Below, in pieces: positions 53,795 to 62,030 of a stretch of 64,000 bases of DNA. Under the pieces are notes generated by a model. That model was given only the letters and a program-made list of their open reading frames with translations, was not told where the DNA came from and searched no databases. The DNA comes from MGIIb-O1 sp002457595. Lineage in GTDB: Archaea > Thermoplasmatota > Poseidoniia > Poseidoniales > Thalassarchaeaceae. How positions within the stretch are numbered: the first letter of the stretch is position 1; the number at the start of each line of letters is the position of its first letter. Location of the stretch: positions 310,001 through 374,000 of the forward strand of contig JBJLBO010000001.1 of assembly GCA_045568115.1 (NCBI GenBank), in the 5' to 3' direction. The position numbers and the translations under genes are program-made.

Positions 53795-54143
53795 TGAATT
53801 GGATTGTAAGTGGATATTGATATTCCTGGCCTGCGTTGAGAGCTGAATTGGCATTCAAAGCCCAAATAAGATAGAGAACCCAATGAATAGGGAATGTCAA
53901 ACAACCGATAAGAAGTACCATTAGGAACGAATGAACAATCGCTGCTATCGTGAAAGTAATGGAAGCATTTGTTGCCTGAATCAAATGAGATTTTAGAAGC
54001 TCATCGCCCTTGTCGTAAGTTGCATAAATAATCAGTGGAACAAGAAATCCTAAGATTGGCCCCAGTATATGAGCTAATGTTCCAAGTTGCCTATCTGGCC
54101 CTGGTGAATTGAGAATATGTACAGGAGGCTGTTGTTCGTCCAT
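53784..54143 (-). CDS. DUF4870-like membrane protein
   Basis: 119 aa with the DUF4870 signature: LGTLAHILGPILGFLVPLIIY, KGDELLKSHLIQATNASITFTI, then two more TM segments and YQYPLTIQFI at the end. Function unknown, seen across bacteria and archaea. Overlaps the thioesterase 3' end by eleven bases (convergent). Confidence 0.78.
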   Translation of the reverse strand: MDEQQPPVHILNSPGPDRQLGTLAHILGPILGFLVPLIIYATYDKGDELLKSHLIQATNASITFTIAAIVHSFLMVLLIGCLTFPIHWVLYLIWALNANSALNAGQEYQYPLTIQFISA

Positions 54144-54204
54144 ATGCGTTGATTTGTTGGGTTACTTTTGAACTCATTGGCGACAAAATCTATCCGTCGA
54201 ATTG

Positions 54205-55224
54205 ATGACCATATCTCCGCCCGCGCAAGTCATGCCGGTGCTGAATGTCGCCTTTGTCGGATCTGCAGACCTTGCTCGTTCTCTAGCAAAGTCGAATGAT
54301 GTACGTGATATTGAGTCATATGTCTACAAGGAAGAAAGAGATGGGCATACCTCTGTATTATCTCTTCTAAGACCTCTGCGTCATCCTGAACGTCTACGTC
54401 CACTTCTCTCAGTACTCAATGTAGCCAAGGTTGGTGTTGTAGAGATTAAAGCAGTAGATGCAGCACTTGGAGAAGTTCTAGTTTCATTCGGTGCGGCTGG
54501 AATAAAACGTGGTATTGCAATTGTTAATCCTGAAAGCGGAGGATGGGTTGATTCTGAACAAGTCAAAATGATTCTTCAACAGGCTGGACTCGATTCTTGG
54601 AAATTGCACGAGAGTTTACCTGATGCTCATGATTTACGAGAGGAATTGTATTCACATATGCAGGCTGCCAGTGAAGGCGGCTCGGATGGTTCTCTAGTGT
54701 TACCTGTCGATCAACATTTCAACGTCAAAGGAGTAGGATTGGTAGCCATAGGATATGTTCAATCAGGATCTATCAATAAGCATGATAATGCCTTGATTCT
54801 GCCCGCCAATGAGTCCGGAGTAGTCCGTTCTCTACAAGTAATGGATGATGATGTAGATATCGCAGTTGCAGGTGATCGTGTAGGTGTTGCATTACGAAAC
54901 CTAAGAGAAGAGGCTCTTCACAGAGGTTGTATGATTTGCCACCCTGATTCTGATGCATTAGTTCGTCACGATAAATCAAAAATAAAACTCAAAACTGCAC
55001 CATTCCAAAAGCGCTTGATTTTCACAGATGATGTCATTCATGCAGCAGTCGATTTGCAGTTTGTAGTAGGGCGAGTTAATACGGTTGAAAGTGACATGAT
55101 TATCGTTGATTGGGAGAGCCCTCTTTGGATTCGTTCACAAGGCTCTCCTTCCATTTTAATTTCACAATTAGACGCAATGCCGATGCGTATCATGGGTCAT
55201 GTCGAAGAGATAGAATGTTGTTGA
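54205..55224 (+). CDS. SelB/EF-Tu-like protein with a degenerate GTPase domain
   Basis: The first ~150 residues have the fold of a translational GTPase but the P-loop is lost (VGSADLARSLAKS instead of GxxxxGKS) and no DxxG or NKxD follows cleanly. Domain II (about 165-255) is well kept: SLVLPVDQHFNVKGVGLVAIGYVQSGSI, VRSLQVMDDDVDIAVAGDRVGVALRNL and GCMICHP. The C-terminal third keeps a beta-barrel pattern (FTDDVIHAAVDLQFVVGRVN). Such SelB-like paralogs occur in archaea and are thought not to bind selenocysteyl-tRNA. 339 aa. Function unknown. Confidence 0.78.
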   Translation: MTISPPAQVMPVLNVAFVGSADLARSLAKSNDVRDIESYVYKEERDGHTSVLSLLRPLRHPERLRPLLSVLNVAKVGVVEIKAVDAALGEVLVSFGAAGIKRGIAIVNPESGGWVDSEQVKMILQQAGLDSWKLHESLPDAHDLREELYSHMQAASEGGSDGSLVLPVDQHFNVKGVGLVAIGYVQSGSINKHDNALILPANESGVVRSLQVMDDDVDIAVAGDRVGVALRNLREEALHRGCMICHPDSDALVRHDKSKIKLKTAPFQKRLIFTDDVIHAAVDLQFVVGRVNTVESDMIIVDWESPLWIRSQGSPSILISQLDAMPMRIMGHVEEIECC

Positions 55225-55249
55225 TTAGACAATGTTCGGCTTTTCCTCT

Positions 55250-55274
55250 CCTCGCGCGCAAGGCGCACGCGAGG
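55250..55274. other. GC-rich hairpin in intergenic region
   Basis: CCTCGCG (55250-55256) pairs with CGCGAGG (55268-55274). The inner CGC/GCG (55257-55259/55263-55265) extends it, with a CA bulge. It lies 26 bases after the SelB-like stop. Could terminate that transcript, although no T run follows on either strand. Confidence 0.45.
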
Positions 55275-55327
55275 CTACTCATCAGCCCGAGCAGTTATAG
55301 CCACGAAGAGTCGCTGCGCCAATTGGG

Positions 55328-57049
55328 ATGTACTCAGCCGGGCGTAATGCCCGACTGGATGAAGGTGAGTCGGAGCTATTCGACAACCTAAGTCTAGTTG
55401 GGGTAAGTGGGAGATTTTGCGGGATTCTCACCGAGCGTCAGTTAACCTTTCAGGACTTTAGTGGATTTGGGATTAGAATAAAACTCTCAAACATCGACAC
55501 ACTACGAAACATCAACTTAGCAAGCCTTCCTACCGGATTTCTTACAATCGGTGGATTAGGAACTTGGGTGGGACTACAGGTGTTATCTCCACCCATTGGT
55601 TGGGTTGTTTCTGCAATAGGCTTGGCAGCAGTAACATTGTATTTGACGATGAAGACTCCCGTATTGTCAATTGAGACTAACGGTGGAGAAAAACATCTAG
55701 TTACAGGAAGTCAGTCAGAATTGTTACGGCTTTGCATGATGGTAGATAGAGTAATGCATGGGTCAACAATTGAGGATGCAAAAAAGGGTTTGAAAATATT
55801 AGAAGAAGAGATTAGGCAACATCAAATGAGTTTAGAGCCAAAGGCACTGCTTGGCGCTCCTGAAATTAATCAAATTGAAACTAGTGTGAGTGGACTATCT
55901 TCAACTCTTACTCCCGTTTCAATAGATCCTTCAGCATCCCCTATTGGTATTATTTCGGATTCCCCAATTTCATCACCCAGTGGGATTTTTGCATCCATAG
56001 AAGCACATGAACCAAGACTCAACACCATTTCTGAACCCTCTCAGAACCACCTAGAGACTACTCCTGATAGTCGCTCTGCATATGAGAGAGCATGGGGGAG
56101 AAAAGAATCTCCTCCATGGTATGAAGAAAAACCGATTAATCATTCAGAGAATCGTATGGAAGAAGTATTTTCAGATGCAATGGGTTCATTCAATATTTTT
56201 GAGGAAGGAGGAATTTTTGATTCCGAACAAAACACACCTCCAAGTTATTCAACAGCTCCAACAACTCCAACATACACATCTCCAACCGAAGACATAGGAC
56301 TTTTCCCTTCTGATTCTTTCAATCAAACCAACGATACCAATCCAAACTACAGTCCCGCAATAGTTCAATCAAGACCGCCATCAAGTTCTGAGATGATTCG
56401 CTCAGCCCAGCAGAGTCACACAAACTATGAGCCACAGAATAACTGGAATCTACCTTCTCCTACTGAAAATGCAGTTCGTGAGGAGTGCCGACCAGGTCTT
56501 GTTAGAACCGCTAAAGCACGTCAAGCCTACTTAACTGAACAATCTACTTCATCTGAACCGACAGATTCTCCAGTCAAATCAGAGAAATTTGGTGAAGATT
56601 TTCCTGCTGTCTCTAAGCTGGCAAATAGTATGGGTAATGGAAGAGTCAGAGAGACTAGGGGCAGGGTCAAAAAACAGAATTGGATTGAGTCACTTCTAGC
56701 TCCGAAGCCTCGCAGGGTTCAGGAAAGAGCACTTTCTTATAGTTCAGAATATGACGATTCAGATGGAAGCAACCATGATTCAAGCACTAAATTCCGATCT
56801 AGTCAGTTGTTACGTCTGAGGTCTGATCAAGATCACCAAGCAGACGTTGCAAATAGAGTTCAGAATATGAATAACCCACCACATTCTTCATCAGCAAAAG
56901 ATGCCTTAGATAACGTGATCAATAGAGTTTCAAATGGAGAAACACATTCTCCTCAGGCTCTTAATTCAGAAAATAAATTACAATTCAATCAATTAAGAAG
57001 AACTAATGAGAAAGACAACCGACTTCCAGGGATACGACATCTCGACTAA
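55328..57049 (+). CDS. Membrane-anchored protein with long disordered Ser/Pro/Asn-rich tail
   Basis: 573 aa. Residues 20-60 look like a small beta domain (PH-like; SGRFCGILTERQLTFQDFSG), followed by two TM segments (about 67-86, 91-108). Residues 110-140 repeat a short helix/strand pattern (LSIETNGGEKHLVTGSQSELLRLCMMVDRV). The remaining 400 residues are rich in Ser, Pro, Asn, Thr and Glu and probably disordered. A basic patch lies near 445-460 (RETRGRVKKQNWIESLL). The tail side is probably cytoplasmic. No family. Confidence 0.55.
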   Translation: MYSAGRNARLDEGESELFDNLSLVGVSGRFCGILTERQLTFQDFSGFGIRIKLSNIDTLRNINLASLPTGFLTIGGLGTWVGLQVLSPPIGWVVSAIGLAAVTLYLTMKTPVLSIETNGGEKHLVTGSQSELLRLCMMVDRVMHGSTIEDAKKGLKILEEEIRQHQMSLEPKALLGAPEINQIETSVSGLSSTLTPVSIDPSASPIGIISDSPISSPSGIFASIEAHEPRLNTISEPSQNHLETTPDSRSAYERAWGRKESPPWYEEKPINHSENRMEEVFSDAMGSFNIFEEGGIFDSEQNTPPSYSTAPTTPTYTSPTEDIGLFPSDSFNQTNDTNPNYSPAIVQSRPPSSSEMIRSAQQSHTNYEPQNNWNLPSPTENAVREECRPGLVRTAKARQAYLTEQSTSSEPTDSPVKSEKFGEDFPAVSKLANSMGNGRVRETRGRVKKQNWIESLLAPKPRRVQERALSYSSEYDDSDGSNHDSSTKFRSSQLLRLRSDQDHQADVANRVQNMNNPPHSSSAKDALDNVINRVSNGETHSPQALNSENKLQFNQLRRTNEKDNRLPGIRHLD

Positions 57050-58015
57050 TCAGGGTAAACCAACTATACGGCGATACTTATCGACTCGGGCATGATAAGG
57101 TCCACGCTCTATATTGACAATTCCATTGATTCCAATCGCACCTAATGTGAACGATGCAGTTACTGTAGCATGGATTAGTGCTGATCTCATTGAATCTTGA
57201 TCATTAAGCACTCCTCTCCTACCAACTAGATGGGCTAGAAGAGAACCCGCAAAGGAATCACCACAACCAGTTGGATCAACAATATTTTTTGTTGGAAATG
57301 CTGGAAGAGCGATTATTCCACAGGGTAACATTGCGATAACTCCGCCACTACCACGCTTCACAATCAATCCATTAGGACCCTTTCCCGCTGCTGAACCACC
57401 ATGCAATGCATCACCTGACATAATTGATTCCATAGCGCTAAGAAGAATTTTCTCATTAGCAATTTCACAGGCCTCCTGTTCATTGATTACTACTAAGTCG
57501 ACCTTGCGAATTGCCTCGGAGAGAGTCTCAAACTCAGTCTCGACCCATAGCATGAAGGTATCGAGAACTGTCAATTGAGCTCCTGGACATTGATCTAAAA
57601 CCATAACTTGAGTTGCGGGGTGTGTACTGGCACAAAAGAGAATCTCGGGGTCATTCCATACATCAGGTAGTTGTGGATTAAAATTAGCTAAAACATTGAC
57701 TTCAGTGGATAAAGTCTCTACTGTTTCCATGGCATCTTGATAACGTCCCGACCATCGAAAAGTTAGACCATCAGCACGTGTAACTCCTGACAAATTAAGC
57801 CCCGCTTTCTCAAGAATCATTTGATCATAAACAGAGAAATCATCACCAACTATTCCCACTAATCCGACTCTTGTTGGGCTTTCATCTATCGTTTTTAGAT
57901 GATGAGATGCGGCAATTCCAGAATAGACTGCGGCACCTCCTAGGAGATTATTTCCACTATCTACAGGGGTTTGAATTTCGTCGTAACCAATTGAACCAAC
58001 GATTACTAATTCCAT
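57050..58015 (-). CDS. PfkB-family carbohydrate kinase
   Basis: Ribokinase-like ATP-dependent sugar kinase. NNLLGGAAVYSGIAASHHL (about 22-40) is the substrate-side GG motif, and PTKNIVDPTGCGDSFAGSLLAH (about 246-267) holds the catalytic D-x-x-G-x-G-D anion hole (DPTGCGDSFAG). 321 aa. Substrate (adenosine, ribose, inositol or other) unknown. Eight bases separate it from the biotin carboxylase stop side. Contrast the reduced PfkB-like protein at 3.6 kb. Confidence 0.88.
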   Translation of the reverse strand: MELVIVGSIGYDEIQTPVDSGNNLLGGAAVYSGIAASHHLKTIDESPTRVGLVGIVGDDFSVYDQMILEKAGLNLSGVTRADGLTFRWSGRYQDAMETVETLSTEVNVLANFNPQLPDVWNDPEILFCASTHPATQVMVLDQCPGAQLTVLDTFMLWVETEFETLSEAIRKVDLVVINEQEACEIANEKILLSAMESIMSGDALHGGSAAGKGPNGLIVKRGSGGVIAMLPCGIIALPAFPTKNIVDPTGCGDSFAGSLLAHLVGRRGVLNDQDSMRSALIHATVTASFTLGAIGINGIVNIERGPYHARVDKYRRIVGLP

Positions 58016-58023
58016 TGCATCAC

Positions 58024-59361
58024 CTAATCCAATAAATCTGGGTGTTCCTCAAGATATCTAATTGTAACCTCTCTATTTCTGAAATCATCTTCAGATAAAA
58101 TTGCCCTATGGAGAGGTATCAGAGTATCCACCCCAAGTATCATTGTCTCAGCCAGTGCTGCATCCAATCTACGTATCGATTCTTGTCTATCACGCCCCCA
58201 AACAATTAGTTTGGCTAGTAAGGAATCAAATGAAGGTGGCATGTCGTATCCAGTATGTGCGTGACTATCTATTCTTACACCAGGACCTGATGGCCAGTGA
58301 CATTCCCATAAGCGACCTGGAGATGGCTCTAGTGTCCTAGGATTTTCAGCATTAAGCCTGGCTTGAATGGCATGACCAGAAATTGAAATGTCAGATTGTG
58401 TCACAGGAAGAGCCTCTCCGGCTGCAACTCTAATTCCGAGTGAAACAAGATCGAAACCTGTAATCATCTCAGTAACAGTGTGTTCTACTTGGACACGAGG
58501 ATTTACCTCGAGGAAGTAAAATTCACCATTTGAATCACGTAGAAACTCAAATGTAGCCAGTCCCTTGTAACCTACTGCCTCAGCACCAGATACAACTCTA
58601 GATCCGACGTCATCTCGAACTTCTTGAGGAAGCCAAGGGCCTTCTTCCAAAATCTTCTGATGACGTCGTTGGATTGAACAAAAACGCTCACCAAAATGTA
58701 CGGCCTTATCACCATCACCAAGAATTTGAAACTCAATGTGCTGAGCTCCTTCGATGAACTTCTCAAGAAATACCCGATCATCTCCAAATGCCGAAAGTGC
58801 ACGGCCCTGACAGAGTTTCAAAGCCGATTCAAACTCATCAGCAATCTCAACTACTTGCATTCCAATACCTCCACCGCCTGCTGCGGCCTTAATTATCACA
58901 GGGAAACCTATCTCCTGAGCAATAGATGCTGCCTCCTTAGGATCCGAAATAGGGCCAGGGGAGCCTTTGGCAATGGGTAATCCTGCTCGCGCCATTGCTT
59001 CTCTAGCAGTAATCTTGTCACCAAGCAGGCGCAAGACTTCTGCACTTGGTCCGATGAATGTTATTCCCTCTTGTTCCAGCCTCTCGGCAAACACAGGATT
59101 TTCAGCAAGGAACCCGTAACCTGGATGGACGGCATCGGCTCCAACTTCCTTTGCAGCGGCAACAATAGCCTCAATATCAAGATAAGATGCAAGTGGATCA
59201 TCACGAGGAATATGAATCGCCTCATCGGCTAATCGAACAGGAGTTGTTAGTCTGTCCTCTCGGCCATATATCATCACCGCTTCAATACCTAGAGTTCTCA
59301 GAGAACGTAAGATACGAAGGGCGATTTCGCCACGATTCGCGATTAGAACTCTGCGGAACAT
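58024..59361 (-). CDS. accC: Biotin carboxylase subunit of acyl-CoA carboxylase
   Basis: ATP-grasp enzyme carboxylating biotin. RVLIANRGEIALRILRSLRTLG opens the protein; HPGYGFLAENPVFAERLE, FPVIIKAAAGGGGIGMQVVE (ATP-grasp glycine loop), QHIEFQILGDG, and EFYFLEVNPRVQVEHTVTEMITG (metal ligand E and catalytic region) follow. 445 aa, so it lacks a fused biotin-carrier domain. Pairs with PccB at 10.9 kb. The biotinyl carrier should be elsewhere in the genome. Confidence 0.94.
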   Translation of the reverse strand: MFRRVLIANRGEIALRILRSLRTLGIEAVMIYGREDRLTTPVRLADEAIHIPRDDPLASYLDIEAIVAAAKEVGADAVHPGYGFLAENPVFAERLEQEGITFIGPSAEVLRLLGDKITAREAMARAGLPIAKGSPGPISDPKEAASIAQEIGFPVIIKAAAGGGGIGMQVVEIADEFESALKLCQGRALSAFGDDRVFLEKFIEGAQHIEFQILGDGDKAVHFGERFCSIQRRHQKILEEGPWLPQEVRDDVGSRVVSGAEAVGYKGLATFEFLRDSNGEFYFLEVNPRVQVEHTVTEMITGFDLVSLGIRVAAGEALPVTQSDISISGHAIQARLNAENPRTLEPSPGRLWECHWPSGPGVRIDSHAHTGYDMPPSFDSLLAKLIVWGRDRQESIRRLDAALAETMILGVDTLIPLHRAILSEDDFRNREVTIRYLEEHPDLLD

Positions 59362-59399
59362 TAGTCAATCCTGAAGGTGGAAACCTATGATTAGTTCGG

Positions 59400-59418
59400 C
59401 GACCGCCGTAGGCGGTCG
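59400..59418. other. 8-bp hairpin with GTA loop
   Basis: CGACCGCC and GGCGGTCG pair perfectly around GTA. It lies between the CysJ-like gene's stop (59426) and the accC start (59361), so in transcript terms it follows the reductase on the minus strand. No T run follows. Like the 60769 stem (also GTA loop), it flanks the same reductase gene. Confidence 0.5.
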
Positions 59419-59425
59419 ATATGAA

Positions 59426-60709
59426 TCAGTATACATCGCGGAGATACCGCTTCTCTGTCTTCATCATACCAGTTTCAACGAATTCTTTGGCCTCTTCGGC
59501 CGACATACCGCCGTATTCGGAACAAATATCGATCAGAGTTGAATGGACATCTTTGGCCATGTAATTCTTATCTCCACAAACATAGAAGTAAGCTCCACCG
59601 TCAATCCAATTCCATATTTCTTCTCCATGTTTTGCCATTAGATGTTGAACGTAGACCTTCTCATTTCCGGCACGACTCCATGCTAGATCATGTCGGTCAA
59701 GAACTCCTCTTGCCTTCCAATCATCCATCTCATCCCGATAGTAATATTCTCCTTCTTCGGTCCAATCTCCAAAGAATAGCCAGTTTTGACCCTTGTCTCC
59801 ATTGATATCGCGCTGTTGGAGGAAGGCGCGGAAAGGTGCTATTCCAGTTCCAGGACCGACCATGATACAATCTGTATCTCCATTTTCAGGAAGAATAAAT
59901 GATCGAGTTGGCGACATGAAAACATCAATCTCTGTCTCACCTACTGAACAACGATCTGATAGGAAACCTGTGCAAAGCCCAGTTCGGTCACGATTATGGT
60001 GAGAGTAGCGCACAATTCCAACTGTTAGATGAACAGTACCAGGTTCATGCTCAGGACTGCTGGCTATTGAGTAAAGACGGGGTTTCAGTCGACCCATGCC
60101 GTCAACTAGTTGTTGAGGGGTGAAGCCAATGTTTCCAAAGTCTCCAAGAGCATCTATGTAGTCACGAGACCACATATAGTCCTCCATTGAATCTGGATTT
60201 TCGGTTAATTCATTCCATAATGCTACCATTGGATCACAAGCAGCACCAATCTCTTCATACCCATCTGGTAAATCATCACCTTCTCCTGAACCAGTCCAAT
60301 CCATGACAAGTGAACCATTCTCTGTTGAAACTCTAGTTCTCTGTACAATCTTGACCTCCACTGGTACTGAATCTGAAGCAAGACGGTTTCCAAGATTTTG
60401 AATCCACTTCTTGGATACTCGGTGAATCTCTAAATGACTCGACATTGCCTCTCTCAAAGTAGTTTCACCGAGATGAGTTTCAACTAACTCATCACCTGAG
60501 AAGTTTGCTACCGAGAGTAGTGAATCAACCAACTCAGGAGGGCCACAAGGAATTACTCCAAGGGCATCACCAGCCTTGTATTCTAAACCTGAATCTCCTA
60601 AGTCAAAGACAATATGACGAGTTTCCTTTCGCGAACTCTCACCATTCAAGACATAGTTCTCAGTCAACTTTGACTTGTACGGATTTTTTGCACTCCAATC
60701 AGACATCAT
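59426..60709 (-). CDS. CysJ-like flavoprotein reductase lacking a flavodoxin domain
   Basis: The FAD and NADPH lobes of the CPR/CysJ family are complete: YKAGDALGVIPCGP, the insertion helical domain (about 80-190), RLYSIASSPEHEPGTVHLTVGIVRY (FAD binding), GLCTGFLSDR, and GPGTGIAPFRAFLQQR with FFGDWTEEGEYYYRDE and CGDKNYMAKDV (NADPH). The N-terminal FMN/flavodoxin domain found in CysJ is absent (start MMSDWSAKNPYKSKL). 427 aa. It may pass electrons to a separate flavodoxin or ferredoxin. Sulfite reductase partner not in this window. Confidence 0.88.
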   Translation of the reverse strand: MMSDWSAKNPYKSKLTENYVLNGESSRKETRHIVFDLGDSGLEYKAGDALGVIPCGPPELVDSLLSVANFSGDELVETHLGETTLREAMSSHLEIHRVSKKWIQNLGNRLASDSVPVEVKIVQRTRVSTENGSLVMDWTGSGEGDDLPDGYEEIGAACDPMVALWNELTENPDSMEDYMWSRDYIDALGDFGNIGFTPQQLVDGMGRLKPRLYSIASSPEHEPGTVHLTVGIVRYSHHNRDRTGLCTGFLSDRCSVGETEIDVFMSPTRSFILPENGDTDCIMVGPGTGIAPFRAFLQQRDINGDKGQNWLFFGDWTEEGEYYYRDEMDDWKARGVLDRHDLAWSRAGNEKVYVQHLMAKHGEEIWNWIDGGAYFYVCGDKNYMAKDVHSTLIDICSEYGGMSAEEAKEFVETGMMKTEKRYLRDVY

Positions 60710-60839
60710 CAGACCTCGATGTCCCGCCGACCCGAACTCCGTTTATCAAAGAAGGGGGGGTTTGGGTTCGCCCGCGTAGCGGGCGTGAGGACCTGGCTCT
60801 TGCGAACGACTCAAGTCATATCCGCATCTTCAGTAGACC
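60710..60839. other. Divergent promoter region with a GTA-loop hairpin
   Basis: CGCCCGC-GTA-GCGGGCG (60769-60785) is a 7-bp stem on the leader side of both divergent genes (reductase and MBL hydrolase). The stem is GC-rich in an otherwise mixed region. It could be a transcription factor site (palindrome) or a leader hairpin. Confidence 0.4.
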
Positions 60840-61640
60840 ATGCCGCGCGTGCAGTTCCTCGGGACTGGCAATGCTCATTCACCGCCAGGGCGGTTACATG
60901 CATTAGTTTTGATAGATGGAAAAATCCTTGTTGATGCCCCTCCCACAGTTCTACCTCAACTACGACAAGCTGGAGTTTCGCCTGGAGAAATTGAACATCT
61001 ACTGTTCACACATTGGCACGCTGATCACATGTTTGGATTTCCATTTATCTTACTTGATAGACAATATGTATCAAAACCTCAAAATGGTCCCATGAATATC
61101 TATCTTCGACCAAATGGCAAAGAAATTCTCTCTAATTTGAGTCATGTTGGATTCCCAGGTAGCCTTGAAGGAGCACTCGAAGATGATGTTGAATGGATTG
61201 AGAACGAATCGGGATCCATTGGAAAGTCGGGGTGGAAATACGAAAGATTCCCCGTAAGTCACACTCCTGAAACTGATCCACATGGATACTTACTCACGCA
61301 CGAAAGTGGGTTCACAATTCTTCACTGTGGAGACTCAGGGCCCTGTGAAGAAATAAATCAGAGAGCAGAAAATGTTGATGTAATTCTTGTTGAAATGGGA
61401 GTTCCCGATTTTGTGGAAAGCCCCTATCATCACAATCCAAAAGAGGTCTCGACATTGGCTCAAAGGTTTCCCAAATCCACAGTATTAGTCACCCATAATT
61501 TCTCTAGAGGCGAAGGCGAGATGGATGGATTTGAAATCCCTCAATTACCTGAATCAATAATACAATTGGAAGACGGGGATTATTTAGACATCTCGACTGA
61601 CGGGTCTTTTGACCTGATAAATAATAGAAGGAAAAAATAA
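60840..61640 (+). CDS. MBL-fold metal-dependent hydrolase
   Basis: RNase Z/phosphodiesterase-like metallo-beta-lactamase. THWHADH (57-63) is the zinc motif, and the C-half has FPVSHTPETDPHGYLL (H), ILHCGDSGPCEE (D) and VLVTHNFSRGEG (H). 266 aa. It is not certain that this is RNase Z; the exosite arm is not seen. Transcribed away from the reductase. Followed by the AT-rich gap. Confidence 0.8.
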   Translation: MPRVQFLGTGNAHSPPGRLHALVLIDGKILVDAPPTVLPQLRQAGVSPGEIEHLLFTHWHADHMFGFPFILLDRQYVSKPQNGPMNIYLRPNGKEILSNLSHVGFPGSLEGALEDDVEWIENESGSIGKSGWKYERFPVSHTPETDPHGYLLTHESGFTILHCGDSGPCEEINQRAENVDVILVEMGVPDFVESPYHHNPKEVSTLAQRFPKSTVLVTHNFSRGEGEMDGFEIPQLPESIIQLEDGDYLDISTDGSFDLINNRRKK

Positions 61641-61689
61641 CTTCTATAAATATTAATTGTTTTTTCTCACCCTTATCGAAATAATTATT

Positions 61690-61710
61690 CACCATTATTG
61701 GTGTTTTTTT
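61690..61710 (+). terminator. Small hairpin plus T-run after the MBL gene
   Basis: CACCA-TTAT-TGGTG (61690-61703) is followed by seven Ts. About 50 bases after the MBL hydrolase stop. Typical arrangement of an archaeal U-rich transcript end. Confidence 0.4.
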
Positions 61711-61830
61711 GGAACTGTTTTGGATGAGTGTTGGAGTGTCTTTCGTTATACAATCAATTATTATGAATAATTAGAAAAAAGTTACTAAAGAAAAATAATT
61801 AATTTATTTGATAAAACATAACATTACTCT

Positions 61831-61875
61831 GATATTTTTTCTAAATAACCACTAACTTGTTTTAGAAAAAATATC
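61831..61875. repeat. Perfect 15-bp inverted repeat upstream of orc1/cdc6
   Basis: Left arm 61831-61845 and right arm 61861-61875 are exact reverse complements (GATATTTTTTCTAAA / TTTAGAAAAAATATC). The 15-base spacer is TAACCACTAACTTGT. Nothing comparable was noticed elsewhere in this window. It could be a duplex-unwinding or initiator-binding element, or a cruciform-forming site; both are inference. Confidence 0.8.
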
Positions 61876-62030
61876 TATCAAATTACATATCATCTAGCAA
61901 TATTCTGCGACTTGAGTCCGGATACTTTCATTACCCATAACACTCTCGTGAGGAATCCGCGTTCATCTCTGATACTGTCACACCGGCAATTCTTAGTTAG
62001 ATGTGGAAATGCCAGATGGATTGATAAAAA

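Larger units (their letters stand above)
61641..62030. other. AT-rich intergenic region, candidate replication origin
   Basis: This 390-base gap directly upstream of orc1/cdc6 is the most AT-rich noncoding stretch in the window. It contains a perfect inverted repeat of 15 bp (61831-61845 and 61861-61875), arms GATATTTTTTCTAAA and its complement, with a 15-base loop. Runs of A or T recur at 61787-61806. No ORB/mini-ORB consensus known from Sulfolobales or Pyrococcus could be matched by eye. Position next to an initiator gene is the usual place of archaeal origins. Confidence 0.5.

Noticed and set aside
55225..55327. tRNA or tRNA remnant in the GC-rich hairpin region
   Set aside because: No T-loop, anticodon arm or acceptor pairing; only a single hairpin.
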